This document shows, piece after piece, positions 1 through 8,507 of a stretch of 64,000 nt of DNA (position 1 is the stretch's first letter; each line of letters begins with the position of its first letter). The notes below the pieces were generated by a model that was not told where the DNA came from, did not search any database, and was given only the letters and a program-made list of their open reading frames with translations. Origin of the DNA: Lucinisca nassula. Taxonomy: Eukaryota > Mollusca > Bivalvia > Lucinida > Lucinidae. The stretch is taken from contig CAUZLF010000754.1 in NCBI GenBank assembly GCA_963580285.1, forward strand, positions 62,001 through 126,000. The letters run 5' to 3'. A program made the position numbers and the translations under genes.

Positions 1-46
1 CGTTCCATATTTTTTTTCATTTTACAATATTTATATTCATAGAATT

Positions 47-259
47 TTAACTCTTATCCTGCTGTTCATGACAACTTTTTTCTTTTGAAACAGTGTAGAT
101 CCAGATCAGATGACTTCTGAAGAAGCCATCTGATCAGGATCTACACTGTTTGACATTCAGTTTATTGTTTTGTAAGAATAAATTACATCAAGTAATCTGA
201 TTGGTTCAAAGTCAGAAATGGGTGTGGCTTAACTGAATATTCAGCAGGATAAGGGTTAA
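47..259 (+). mobile_element. T1 palindromic MITE, TTAA-flanked, complete
   Basis: The element starts TTAActcttatcctgctg and ends cagcaggataagggTTAA, so the terminal inverted repeat is about 14 bases with a TTAA at each side. The centre is a long hairpin: gtgtagatccagatcaga, a loop near gaagaagcc, and the reverse complement ending tctacactgtttg. TTAA duplication plus CCC-type ends is the hallmark of the piggyBac superfamily. No protein is encoded, so it is a non-autonomous MITE. About 15 related copies occur in this window. Confidence 0.85.
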
Positions 260-551
260 ATATTGCTTTTGTTCCTGGAAGCATTAGGATTCTGAAAGTG
301 TCATACAGACAGATACGAATTAGCATGTCCGTTTAATGAATACCTTAATCATCACACTTTAGAAGACTTTATAGTAGTCGCAGGTAAGACTGACTAGGCA
401 GAGCTATCGTTTGTACCTGCCTTTGGAATTTTCTATTAACAAAAAGTTAAACCAACTCACCCAATTGTATGAATTCAACTGTAATACAAACAATTTGGAC
501 AACACCCAAAGGGCTCCGCCTAGTCAATTTTATCTGCAACTACTATACAAC

Positions 552-724
552 TGTAACGGTTATGGATAAATACGACTTCTACAGCCTTGCTGTAGGAGCC
601 GGCTCTTTTAGCGACGCGGGTAGAGTGGTTTGCTTATTCACGAAGTTAAGCAACGGAGATTGCGGTTAGTACCTGGATGGGTGACTGCGTTGCTTGACTT
701 CGTGGACGACCCGGTACACGCTAC
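552..724 (+). repeat. 5S-rRNA-like repeat, copy 1
   Basis: The segment contains aagttaagcaacgg followed by ggttagtacctggatggg and tgactgcg. These match the internal promoter region (box A, IE, box C) of animal 5S rRNA, but the 5' and 3' parts do not look like a functional 5S gene. A near-identical unit starts 286 bases downstream. It is probably a 5S-derived SINE (SINE3 type) or a degenerate 5S pseudogene. A working RNA gene is unlikely because the outer stem does not pair as in 5S. Confidence 0.6.
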
Positions 725-837
725 ATTAGTGGCAGCGGTGGGATTGAAACAGTGCTGCTGGTTTGTTACATAGACTCCGCCCTCGGGTTTAGCCTTGTGA
801 GGCATGTGTGACTTCGGGACGAGGTGAGGGGGAGAAA

Positions 838-1010
838 TGTAACGGTTATGGATAAATACCACTTCTACAGCCTTGCTGTAGGAGCTGGCTCTTTTAGTGA
901 AGTGGGTCGAGTGGTTGGCTTATTCGCGAAGTTAAGCAACGGATAACGCGGTTAGTACCTGGATGGGTGACCGCGTTGCTTAACTTTGTGGACGACCCAG
1001 TACACGCTAC
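838..1010 (+). repeat. 5S-rRNA-like repeat, copy 2
   Basis: Second copy of the unit at 552-724, beginning tgtaacggttatggataaat and ending tacacgctac. It keeps aagttaagcaacgg and ggttagtacctggatggg then tgaccgcg, slightly closer to the 5S box C consensus than copy 1. The 113 bases between the copies hold an unrelated GC-richer spacer. The tandem layout suggests duplication of one insertion rather than two independent insertions. Confidence 0.6.
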
Positions 1011-1049
1011 ACAACTATATGAAATAGCCACAGTTGGTCCGTTGCTGAG

Positions 1050-1570
1050 ACTGTTTGAAGGAAATAAAGGCCAGCAATTCGTCTTAGCCTTGTTCCAAAA
1101 ACAACACCAGAAACTTTGTAATCAGTGGAACAATAGATGAAGGTAGTCAGTTAAATATTTTTCAGGGAATCAGGCCCTGAATGGTAAAACAGTAATACTA
1201 GTATCTTTGTTATCAGTTAAACTTGAGTAAATAATGAAATAGATATAGGTGTTAATTATTGTTTTTAGGGGAACATGCCCTGAAACTATATTGGCTTTGT
1301 TCCAAAAACAATACAGTTTAGACTATGAAATAGATCCAGGTGTTATTTAATTATTTTGTTTAGGGAATCCGGCGGATCTGTTCCAAAAATATAGATATAG
1401 TTGCTGAAACAATCTTGGCTTTGTTCCAGAATCTTAATTATTTGTAATCAGTTTAACACAATTGAAATAGATGTAGGTTGTAGGGCATCAGGCCCGAAAA
1501 CAACCTTGGTTTTGATCCAAATATACGGTACATGTAATACCAGTATCTTTGTAACTAAGTAAAACAAGAG
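1050..1570. repeat. degenerate tandem repeat
   Basis: Loosely repeated phrases recur: ttggctttgttccaaaaa (near 1079, 1290, 1412, 1504), tttgtaatcagtttaac, gaaatagat.taggt and gggaatcaggccctgaa. Spacing is irregular (roughly 90-210 bases) and copies are diverged. There is no coding signal. It is an old minisatellite-like tract or the decayed core of a larger element. Confidence 0.5.
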
Positions 1571-1886
1571 AATCAGTCAGCATTTGTAGTTTATTTACAC
1601 TGTCAGATAGGTCTCAGAGTATCTGCATTTATGGTGTACATGGAAACAGATAAGGTGACCAGTTAATGAATAGCCACAACATAGGTGCTTATGGTGAAAG
1701 AAGGAAAATTATCCTTCAGTTATCACCAAGTACCCAACTTTGACTGTTTCTATGGGTGTATTATTTTAGCCATGTCGTGTGAAAAGTTAACTTATAATAT
1801 CACGAGAAAATATGTCTTCAGGTTTTTGATCAGGTAAGAAACAAACTGGTCTGGCTAGAGTCAAAAATTCTAGATATATGTAGAAA
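1571..1886. other. no recognisable feature
   Basis: AT-rich unique-looking sequence between the degenerate tandem repeat and the minus-strand open frame at 1887. I see no coding, RNA or repeat signature in it. Confidence 0.4.
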
Positions 1887-2153
1887 CTAGACATAGAGAT
1901 TTTGTACTGTGTAGTATTTTAAAGTGTTGATGCGGAATTGCCAATCTGCATCTTTGTTGTTATCACCAGTAACAACTCTGACTCTGAAATTTGTAATGTG
2001 TGTGATGAGAGCATTGCTTGGTATGCTTAGTGATAGCAATTGATTCAAAGGGTAGGTTGTCATCTGACCTAGTGGATCATTATGGCCCTGCAAAATTTTT
2101 GCAGGTGTCCTATAGTAATCACCTGTAGTAATCACTGTGTCCACATTTTTCAT
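1887..2153 (-). CDS. unrecognised 88-residue open frame, possible orphan exon
   Basis: The open frame starts ATG next to the end of the R7 element and stops at TAG. The peptide has a mixed, protein-like composition (segments GDYYRTPAK, SNALITHITNFRVRVV, DADWQFRINTLKYY) unlike the low-complexity shadows of nearby repeats. I do not recognise a family. A possible acceptor (attactacag) lies inside the frame. It could be a terminal exon on the minus strand, a fragment of a mobile-element protein, or chance. No neighbour supports a gene. Confidence 0.25.
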   Translation of the reverse strand: MKNVDTVITTGDYYRTPAKILQGHNDPLGQMTTYPLNQLLSLSIPSNALITHITNFRVRVVTGDNNKDADWQFRINTLKYYTVQNLYV

Positions 2154-2154
2154 G

Positions 2155-3440
2155 TTTTTAGCTCACCAGCGCCCAAGTCTCCGGGGGAGCTTATAGGATA
2201 AGCAGTTGTCCATCGTCATCTGATGTCGTCTGGCATCAACACTTTCAAACTACAGCTCCTCCGAAACTACTTGGCCAATTCAGCTCAAATTTCATCTGTA
2301 GCATCCTCAGGCTGGGGGAACAAAAGTTTGTTTTTCATGAAAATCAGCCCATTCGTTTGGTTGCTATGGCTGCTTAGAGTTTCCATAGACTTACAATGGG
2401 GAAAATTGAAAAAATGACATTTGCTGCCAAGTCATTGCAGATATTTTGACAAAACTTTTATGGAAATGTTTCTTGAGTAAACTTCTCTTAGCCATATGCT
2501 TTGAGACCATTTTGAGGGTCCCCCAGGTTGTGCTGCAGCCATGCCCCTTCCCCTCCACTTCATAAAAGGCCATATATCTCAGAAACCATTCAGAACCCAA
2601 TCCCTAAACTATATAATTTTATATTCTTGTTCCTAATGATAAGACACATTTAGTAACACCAACCTGGGGGTCCCCTGGGAGGCCCCACCCTCCACTTCAT
2701 AGAAGGCCCAGTATCTCGGAAACCTTACAGATCCCCACCCCTAAACCATATATTTTCTTGTTTCTTATGATAAGACGCATTCAGTGGCACCAACCTTGGG
2801 GTCTGCCGAGGTGCGTCGGAGCCATGCCCCACCCCTCCACTTCATAAAAGGCCATATATCTGAGAAACTTTTCAGAGCCCCACCCCTAAATCATATAATA
2901 TTATATCCATGTTCCTTTCGATAAGACACATTCATTGACACCAACATGGGGGTCCCCCCCGGGTGCCATGGGTCATGCCCCACCACTTCATAAAATGCCA
3001 TATACATAATACATGTCTCAGAAACCGTTCAGATCATCACCCCTAAACCATATATATTCTTGTTCCTTATGATGAGACATATTCAGCCATGCCCCAACCC
3101 TCCACTTCACAAAGGGCCAAATATCTGAGAAACTGTTCAGCGCCCCATCCCTCAACCATATATGTTCATGTTCCTTTCAGTGACACCAACCTGGAGGTCC
3201 CCAGGGGTGCCCTGGGTCATGCACCACCCCTCCACTTCATAAAAAGCCATATATCTTGGAAACCGTTCAGATCCCCACCCTGAAACCATATATATTCTTG
3301 TACTCATGGTAAGACTCATTCAGTCACACTAACCTGGGGTCTCTTTTGTGCTGGGGCAATGTGCTTGGGCCATGCCCCACGCCTCCACTTCATAAAAGGC
3401 TATATATATACATGTAGATATAAGGTCTACTGATATGTTT
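2155..3440 (-). mobile_element. R7 rolling-circle-like element (HINE/pearl type)
   Basis: On the plus strand it opens with the hairpin tttttagctcaccag...ctccgggggagcttatagg, then a short cgtc-rich tract and a lead-in ending near 2450. Units of about 150 bases follow, containing ccctccacttcataaaagg, catatatctcagaaac, ccctaaaccatatat and ttccttatgataagac. The hairpin end corresponds to the 3' end of the element, so orientation is minus. The 5' end is not clearly found and is probably truncated near 3440. A second copy runs off the right end of the window. Confidence 0.65.
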
Positions 3441-3475
3441 GCTGATGATATTTCTCTCACAGCTGCAAGATGTTT

Positions 3476-3925
3476 TTGTTTGTTTGTATGATTTCAGGTT
3501 TAACATCCCCGTCAACACTGTAAAGATTGATAATCTACCAACAGACTGTTGTAGACGATGAACCCTATCGATTTTCAAGGTCAAGGGTCAGATAGAAGAC
3601 ACAGTTGTCCTCGAAGAAACTTCAAACCTTCCACAAATGTTCCCCATGGAAAGACGATGAAACCTAATGATTTTCAAGGTCAAGGGTCAAAGGTCAAGGT
3701 CACAATGAACTTGACCTTAACCTTGATCTTGCAGGACTTTGACCCAACATTGAAATGAAATGCCATCTCAAGCCCTGTCACCCAATGAAACCAATAGGGT
3801 TTATAAGCGCTAGATCCTCTAAGCGGTTTACCAGTACTCGTGTGCAGTCGGTTTCAGCTCTGCGTGGAAGCATCATGCAGCCCATCTATTTCTTAAAGCC
3901 CCGATGGGCGGGGGCCGATGTGTAT
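3476..3925 (-). mobile_element. SB1 SINE, minus, with internal insertion
   Basis: The plus strand shows the A-rich tail as tttgtttgtttgtatg, then ggtttaacatccccgtcaac, and ends with the 5' part (aagccccgatgggcggggg). About 215 bases at 3525-3740 are foreign: two units of gatgaaccctatcgattttc...tcaaggtcaagggtca, rich in AGGTCA half-sites. The segment gaaatgccatctcaagccct then resumes the SINE. The element is non-coding; a frame read through it is meaningless. Confidence 0.75.
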
Positions 3926-3953
3926 TGCTTATATTTTTTGTTTTGGATAGCTA

Positions 3954-4300
3954 CAGTCGAACTTCGGTGGCTCGAACACCCTAGGGACCTCTCAAATCTG
4001 TTCGAGACAAGGGTAGTTCGAGCCAACGAGGATTACTGCCAGGAGGCAGAACGAGATACTTTTAGACATCTTTTCGGCGTTCTATAATGAAAATGTATGC
4101 TGTGTGTACTTATTAGAATCGCCTCATCGAGGCGATTCTAATGAGTACACACAGCATACATTTGCAAGATAAAAGACTAAAATCTCCTTAATTATCCCTC
4201 ACTATTTCTTATGAAGAGGATTTCACTAGGGGCTCAAGAATGGGGTCGACACATCCATGGTAAACGAGCCATCGGTGTTCGAGCCATCAAAGTTCCACTG
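3954..4300. mobile_element. mariner-type MITE with TA duplication
   Basis: Inverted ends cagtcgaacttcggtggc... and ...gccatcaaagttccactg match at 24 or more of 27 positions and are flanked by TA (3952-3953, 4301-4302). Inside, at about 4083-4180, sits a hairpin with core gaatcgcctc/gaggcgattc, the same type as in MITE-H. The related unoccupied sequence is present at 29575-29590 (ggatagccaattggcc), which fits a simple TA insertion. Confidence 0.8.
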
Positions 4301-4301
4301 T

Positions 4302-4600
4302 AATTGGCTATTTTGTGGGAAAGTAACTGTCCATTTAGCTTCCCTGCTATTGATGTTGCCATTATGGTGTATAGTTATTTCATGTTTGTGTTTCTTTCCC
4401 CTAATGTTGTCTCTGATGGGAGCTGGGATTCCTGATCATTGCCTTCACTTCTATTTTACCAAACTGACTTGTAACCTGATGATACAGTCTGATTTGGATC
4501 TTTATTGTGCATTATCAAAACCTCAGAAAACACATTTTTACTTGACACATCTTGTTTATAGATCTGTTTGTGATGGTGTATAAACAAATTAGGTAAGATG
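4302..4600 (+). repeat. dispersed repeat X, copy 1
   Basis: From attggctattttgtggg through ctgtccatttagcttcc, tttcatgtttgtgtttc, gtctctgatgggagctg and cctgatcattgccttcac this matches a second copy at 29563-29750. The 5' part (tttgttttggatagc) lies just left of the MITE at 3954, so the MITE interrupts it. No coding capacity or terminal structure was identified. Confidence 0.6.
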
Positions 4601-4839
4601 TAGGTCTGACTAGTGATACAGGTGAAATTTATTTACCTTTTGACCTATCTAGACCCAGACCTATCATATCATACTGTTCAGTTTATGTTTATGCTAACCA
4701 CTATGCTAAATGCTGTTTATGTTTGAGCCAGATCTTCGGAACTCGGCAAAATCTACAAGAAGACATAGAATGATGCGATCAGCATGGACAACACGGCAAT
4801 TTGGTCAGTCTTTTCTTTTTGCTCTTAGGCTAAAACAAA

Positions 4840-4895
4840 CAGCAAAGACTCTGATCAGACTGCACAGATGTGCAGTCTGATCAGAGTCATTGCTG
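4840..4895. repeat. short hairpin repeat (T6)
   Basis: Near-perfect palindrome around cagatgtg: left arm gcaaagactctgatcagact, right arm agtctgatcagagtcattgc. It resembles the core of the T1-T4 MITEs (GATCAGACT) and recurs at 40808-40860 and more weakly near 62035. Confidence 0.6.
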
Positions 4896-4930
4896 TATGC
4901 GCATGTCCTTTTAGCAGGCTTTGTCGTGCA

Positions 4931-5409
4931 CTGTCTTATATGCAATTTATTTGATCCTCTAGGAAAAAGAAGTATGCAATGTTTTATATTCACAGATTTT
5001 CACTATTATTTTATATTTCTGAAGGATAAACATCACATTTTTGGTTAATTGATACCTTAAATTGTTTAGAATACCTGGATTTACCTGAAAGTTTGGTGAA
5101 TCTTTCTTTGATTTACTGAAGGCTCCTCCTTGAAATAGTTCTTTGAAATATATATATGCATTATGGTGCAATAATTAGGAGATTTGAAAATATGTGGATT
5201 CATAAATTTAAGTGATTCCGAAAGAAAGAACCTGCAAATTGCGCAGTTTTATTTGATGATTTGAACCTGCAAAATGTAAAATTGAGAGATTCTGGCAGTA
5301 GCGAGGATTTGAATTTGGATTATTTCCATGCCAAAAATATACTGAGCAACAAAAGATATGTAACCGATATGTCTGCATTATATAAAAGTTGAAAGGTTTG
5401 GACAATAGC
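4931..5409. other. no recognisable feature
   Basis: AT-rich sequence with short repeated words (aacctgcaaa twice near 5230 and 5265). No gene, RNA or defined repeat boundary is evident. Confidence 0.4.
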
Positions 5410-5618
5410 TTAACCCATTGTATGTGGGAAACCCCTTAAGGGGTACCTAGGCAAACAGTGCAGGTCCAGATAAGACGCCTACACTATTAATTTTGCTAAC
5501 ACAATTTTCCGTCAAAAATAGAATAAAAATGAAAAAACATGCCTGACATCCCTTATATGACAAATGGACTTGTTCAACATATAGCAATGGAAGAGTCCAC
5601 TAGCATAGAATGGGTTAA
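5410..5618 (+). mobile_element. T3 palindromic MITE, TTAA-flanked
   Basis: It starts TTAAcccattgtatgtgggaa and ends agcatagaatgggTTAA. The left part has accccttaaggggt, then gcaaacagtgcaggtccaga. Most of the right hairpin arm is lost: the core collapses to taagacgcctacactatt. The right half (attttccgtcaaaaatagaa, cccttatatgacaaatgg, gcaatggaagagtccac) matches copies at 39088 and 41784. Confidence 0.8.
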
Positions 5619-5827
5619 TTCAGAGAGTCTGGAATAAATTTCATAGATCGCTATATTTGGAGTACAGAGCAGATTTTGATACATTCAATAGTGTTTATTG
5701 AAGATATACTGTAGAACAGAAGTGAGGTGCGTGATTATGGTATACTGTGACTGTTGATGGAATGGTTGATGTTTTTTTATCAGTCTGCAAGAAACTGAAG
5801 CAAAATTTTCACATTTATAAACTACTA

Positions 5828-6458
5828 CCGTATTCCTCCCATTTAGCGCCCTGGGCACTTAAAAACTGGAAAAAGAGGGGGCGCTTATTAGAGACAAATG
5901 TTAGCAGTATGGAGGGTTTAAAACCCATTATATGCGGTAGTTTTTCCATTAGAATAAGGTAGAATCAAGACATATAAAGTACCAAGTGGTCAACACAGAC
6001 ACAGTCTTTGATAGCAGGGGGTTTAAGAATACCGTGAATGATACGCTTTACAGCAGATACGGCAATGACTGAAAGGCCGATATATCATTACGAAAACACA
6101 CCTATACAAATACATTGTTAATTTTACCGCCGAAAATACAAAAATTGCAAGACGAAAAATTGTGATATTTTTATCATTTCTGCTCAAAATATAGATTGTG
6201 GGTACTCATTAGAACCGCCTCAATGAGGCGGTTCTAACGAGTACCCACAATTTATATTTTGGAGAAGAAATAAGAAAAATAAGGTTAACCCCTGTTAACC
6301 CCAGTTTTGCTATATATGTGTAGGGCTCAGGGGGGTCAAAATTATATATGTGTGTTTTTGTGATGTTACTTGGTAAGCCAAAATATTTTTTCCTCTTTCT
6401 TGGAAAAACAGTGAGGGGGCACTTATTGGAGCAGGGGCGCTAAATGGGAGGAATACGG
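5828..6458. mobile_element. TA-flanked MITE (CCGTATT ends) with nested MITE-H
   Basis: Inverted ends ccgtattcctcccatttagc and gctaaatgggaggaatacgg, flanked by TA on both sides (5826-5827, 6459-6460). A MITE-H occupies 6086-6365, inflating it to 631 bases. A relative with cgccctatttaccgc ends is at 25873-26195 and an end fragment is at 39892. Confidence 0.8.
6086..6365. mobile_element. MITE-H hairpin element, nested
   Basis: Ends cattacgaaaacacacctat and atatgtgtgtttttgtgatg are inverted. The centre has attgtgggtactcattagaa, cgcctc/gaggcg and the mirror gttctaacgagtacccacaa. Sub-terminal parts are accgccgaaaa on one side and gttaaccccagttttgc on the other. It lies inside the MITE at 5828-6458. 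Confidence 0.8.
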
Positions 6459-6464
6459 TAATAC

Positions 6465-6508
6465 ACTAAAACTTATAACCATTGAAATGGACTCCTGGTA
6501 TATATATA
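6465..6508 (+). repeat. T2 MITE right-end fragment, left part
   Basis: Contains gaaatggactcctggtata, the standard sequence of the T2 right half. It is broken by the Tc1 element at 6509 and resumes at 8085. The rest of T2 to the left is missing. Confidence 0.6.
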
Positions 6509-8084
6509 CTACTCAAAGTTTGATAGGGATCACTTTTTTAATGCAAAATAATTTTTGGATGAATTAATCACTTGAATCCAAATTCGATACATAATGATAG
6601 AAAACGTATCCTTCACAAAACCTTGTGATTAATTTTGTCAACTGGTACTGCATTCAAGCGTGACAACAGCAACCGTCTTGGCACCCCCAAAATTTGCCGT
6701 AACACAAAGGAATTTGGACAACTGATTTTTCACAAATTTCCAAATTTGTTTAGACAAACGTGCCTAATAACGTGTATGGCGTCCACGGGCACCAATTACA
6801 GCACGGCATCGCCTGCGCATGCTCGTAATCCGAGTCTGTATCCGATTTTGTGGAATCAGCTTTCATTCAGCAACCAATGCATCTTTGAGCTCCTGTAAAG
6901 TCCTCGGATGCACAGGTCGGGCTGAAACAGCAAGCTGTAGCATGTCCCGCGCAAGCTCAATCGGATTTAAGTCTGATGACCGAGCAGGCCAGTCCATACG
7001 AACGATTGTCTCACGTTCCAGATAGGAATCAGTGACATTGGCATTGTTGGGACGGGCATTATCATCCATCAGAATAAAGTCCGGGCCGACAGCATCTGCA
7101 TATGGTCTCACAAACTCATCAAGAATATCATTACAGTACTTCACTGCCATTAACGTTCCGTTTTCAACGACGTACAAGTCAGTTTTACTGTTCACGCTTA
7201 TCCAGCCCAAACCATGACTGACCCCTTTCCATAGCGATCATGCTCTGCCACATTCAAGTCATCGAATCGCTCTTTAGACATTCGCCGCACTAATTGATGT
7301 TTATAAGTGAAGTCTAGACAGAATCTGGACGCCTCAGTAAGCAGTACTGGCGTCAAGTCATGAACCGTCCACCTGACGTGAGTTCGGGCAAAGTCCAACC
7401 GGTTTAGCACGTGCTGTCTCGTCAACGGAACACGTACAACAGGCCTCATAGCATTAAGTCCAAACTCGTGGAGCCCGTTTCTGACAGTTTGTGTAGAAAT
7501 TCGTACTCCAGTTCCGTTCCTAAGCTCGTTATGTAAACGTGTAGCGATCAGGAACCGTTGACGTCGAGACTGAATCAACCAGAAACGGCTCTGACGTTGA
7601 GTTGTAGCCCTTTCTCGACCCCGCCATGTCTGTGTGAAGGATTTCCGTGGGTAAGATGCTGACTCCACATTCGGGAAACCATGCTCTGAGGCACATTTAG
7701 AATTCCAGCAACACAACGTTGAGAGACGCCAGATTCCAACATTCTGACGCCACGATTAATTTCTTCGGGGCTCAGACGGTTTTTTCATTGTCCCCTAGCC
7801 ATTTGAGTGTTTCACAAATCAAATGAAGTCCTTTTTACACTTGGTAAAGGAACACTGACAAGTTTGATTGGTCTGTTAGAAAGCAGTGCTATGCAAGATT
7901 TTGGGGGTGCATGAATTCATCTGCGAAATGTGAGAAGTTTGCACTTTTATGAGTACTGAACTGCACACGAGTTTCTGCTTAAGATATTTATCCAAATATC
8001 CAGTACAAATTCTGTCAAGAAATGTTAAAATTTCAGAGCAAAATTTTGTATATAAAAAGTGATCCCTATCAAACTTTGAGTAGT
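6509..8084 (-). mobile_element. Tc1/mariner transposon, inactive
   Basis: A 1,576-base element with identical 30-base inverted ends (ctactcaaagtttgataggg...) and TA at both sides. It carries one transposase gene on the minus strand, now broken. The host sequence is a T2 MITE: flanks gaaatggactcctggtata and tatataaggaagaagattcc join into the usual T2 phrase with one TA duplicated. The near-perfect ends contrast with the decayed gene, so insertion may be fairly recent by a non-autonomous or already defective copy mobilised in trans. Confidence 0.9.
6764..7802 (-). pseudogene. Tc1-like transposase pseudogene (DDE)
   Basis: Starts MARGQ at 7802 and ends TRY-stop at 6764, the expected length (about 345 codons). 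Recognisable family blocks are LSPEEINRGVRMLESGVSQR (helix-turn-helix), RGRERATTQRQ, VRNGLHEFGLNAMRPVVRVP, HDRYGKGSVMVWAG, VGPDFILMDDNARPNNA, MDWPARSSDLNPIE and the C-terminal RRRCRAVIGARGRHTRY. Breaks: a stop at codon 6 (TGA); a frameshift between the HTH part and RGRERATT near 7605; a one-base loss near 7201 after MVWAG; and a TGA near the C-terminus where the family has Trp. The first catalytic Asp block, normally TDES, reads TEAS, so the first catalytic Asp is also gone. The second Asp (MDDNAR) and the Glu (NPIE) remain. Confidence 0.9.
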
Positions 8085-8128
8085 ATATAAGGAAGAAGAT
8101 TCCATTTGGTACAAAAAAGGTCATAAGC
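8085..8128 (+). repeat. T2 MITE right-end fragment, right part
   Basis: tatataaggaagaagattcc then atttggtacaaaaaaggt is the extreme right end of a T2 element, separated from 6465-6508 by the Tc1 insertion. The final TTAA is changed (tcataa). Confidence 0.65.
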
Positions 8129-8228
8129 TAACATTGGTGGTGATTTCATTTGAAACTAGCCAGAAGCTCTTCTCATAAATTTCATATGAAATGACATACT
8201 GTAAAATTCCTCAATTAAGACCACCTTT

Positions 8229-8273
8229 GGGACTGTTCAAAAGTGGTCTTAAAGACCACTTTTGAACAGTCCC
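8229..8273. repeat. perfect 22-base hairpin
   Basis: gggactgttcaaaagtggtc + tt, a single a, then the exact reverse complement ending aacagtccc. The flanks (ttaagaccacc, ggtcgtctc) extend the symmetry weakly. It is probably the core of a small MITE; no other copy was noticed. Confidence 0.7.
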
Positions 8274-8346
8274 TAAGGTCGTCTCTTTCAAACTTGGGTG
8301 TAGAAATACTTGCAATCATCTAAATATGATTTATTAGCGAAAAATT

Positions 8347-8505
8347 TCACTGCCTTAAGTATTGGGACAGATAGGCCTAAGCAAAACGGTGCAGACCCAG
8401 ATCAGACTGCTCAGTCTGATCAGGGTCTACACTGTTTGCCATTCCATCTGCACCTTTTGGCATCCTTGCTAGACTGTTAAAATTTCAGGTCCTCAAGTTG
8501 TGCAA
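8347..8505 (+). mobile_element. T5 hairpin repeat
   Basis: Contains taagtattgggacagatagg, cctaagcaaaacggtgcaga, core cccagatcagact/agtctgatcagggtctacac, then tgccattccatctgcac and ggtcctcaagttgt. A second copy lies at 54680-54860. The core is again the GATCAGA palindrome, but no TTAA ends are visible. Confidence 0.65.
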
Positions 8506-8507
8506 AT

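Noticed and set aside
552..1010. Functional 5S rRNA genes
   Set aside because: Only the internal control region matches; the outer helix and ends do not.
3755..4087. 110-codon plus-strand frame
   Set aside because: It is a read-through of an SB1 SINE and a mariner-type MITE; the same SINE frame recurs at other copies.
7198..7716. Intact transposase open frame
   Set aside because: It is only the middle part of a Tc1 gene in one frame, bounded by frameshifts, with the first catalytic Asp replaced.
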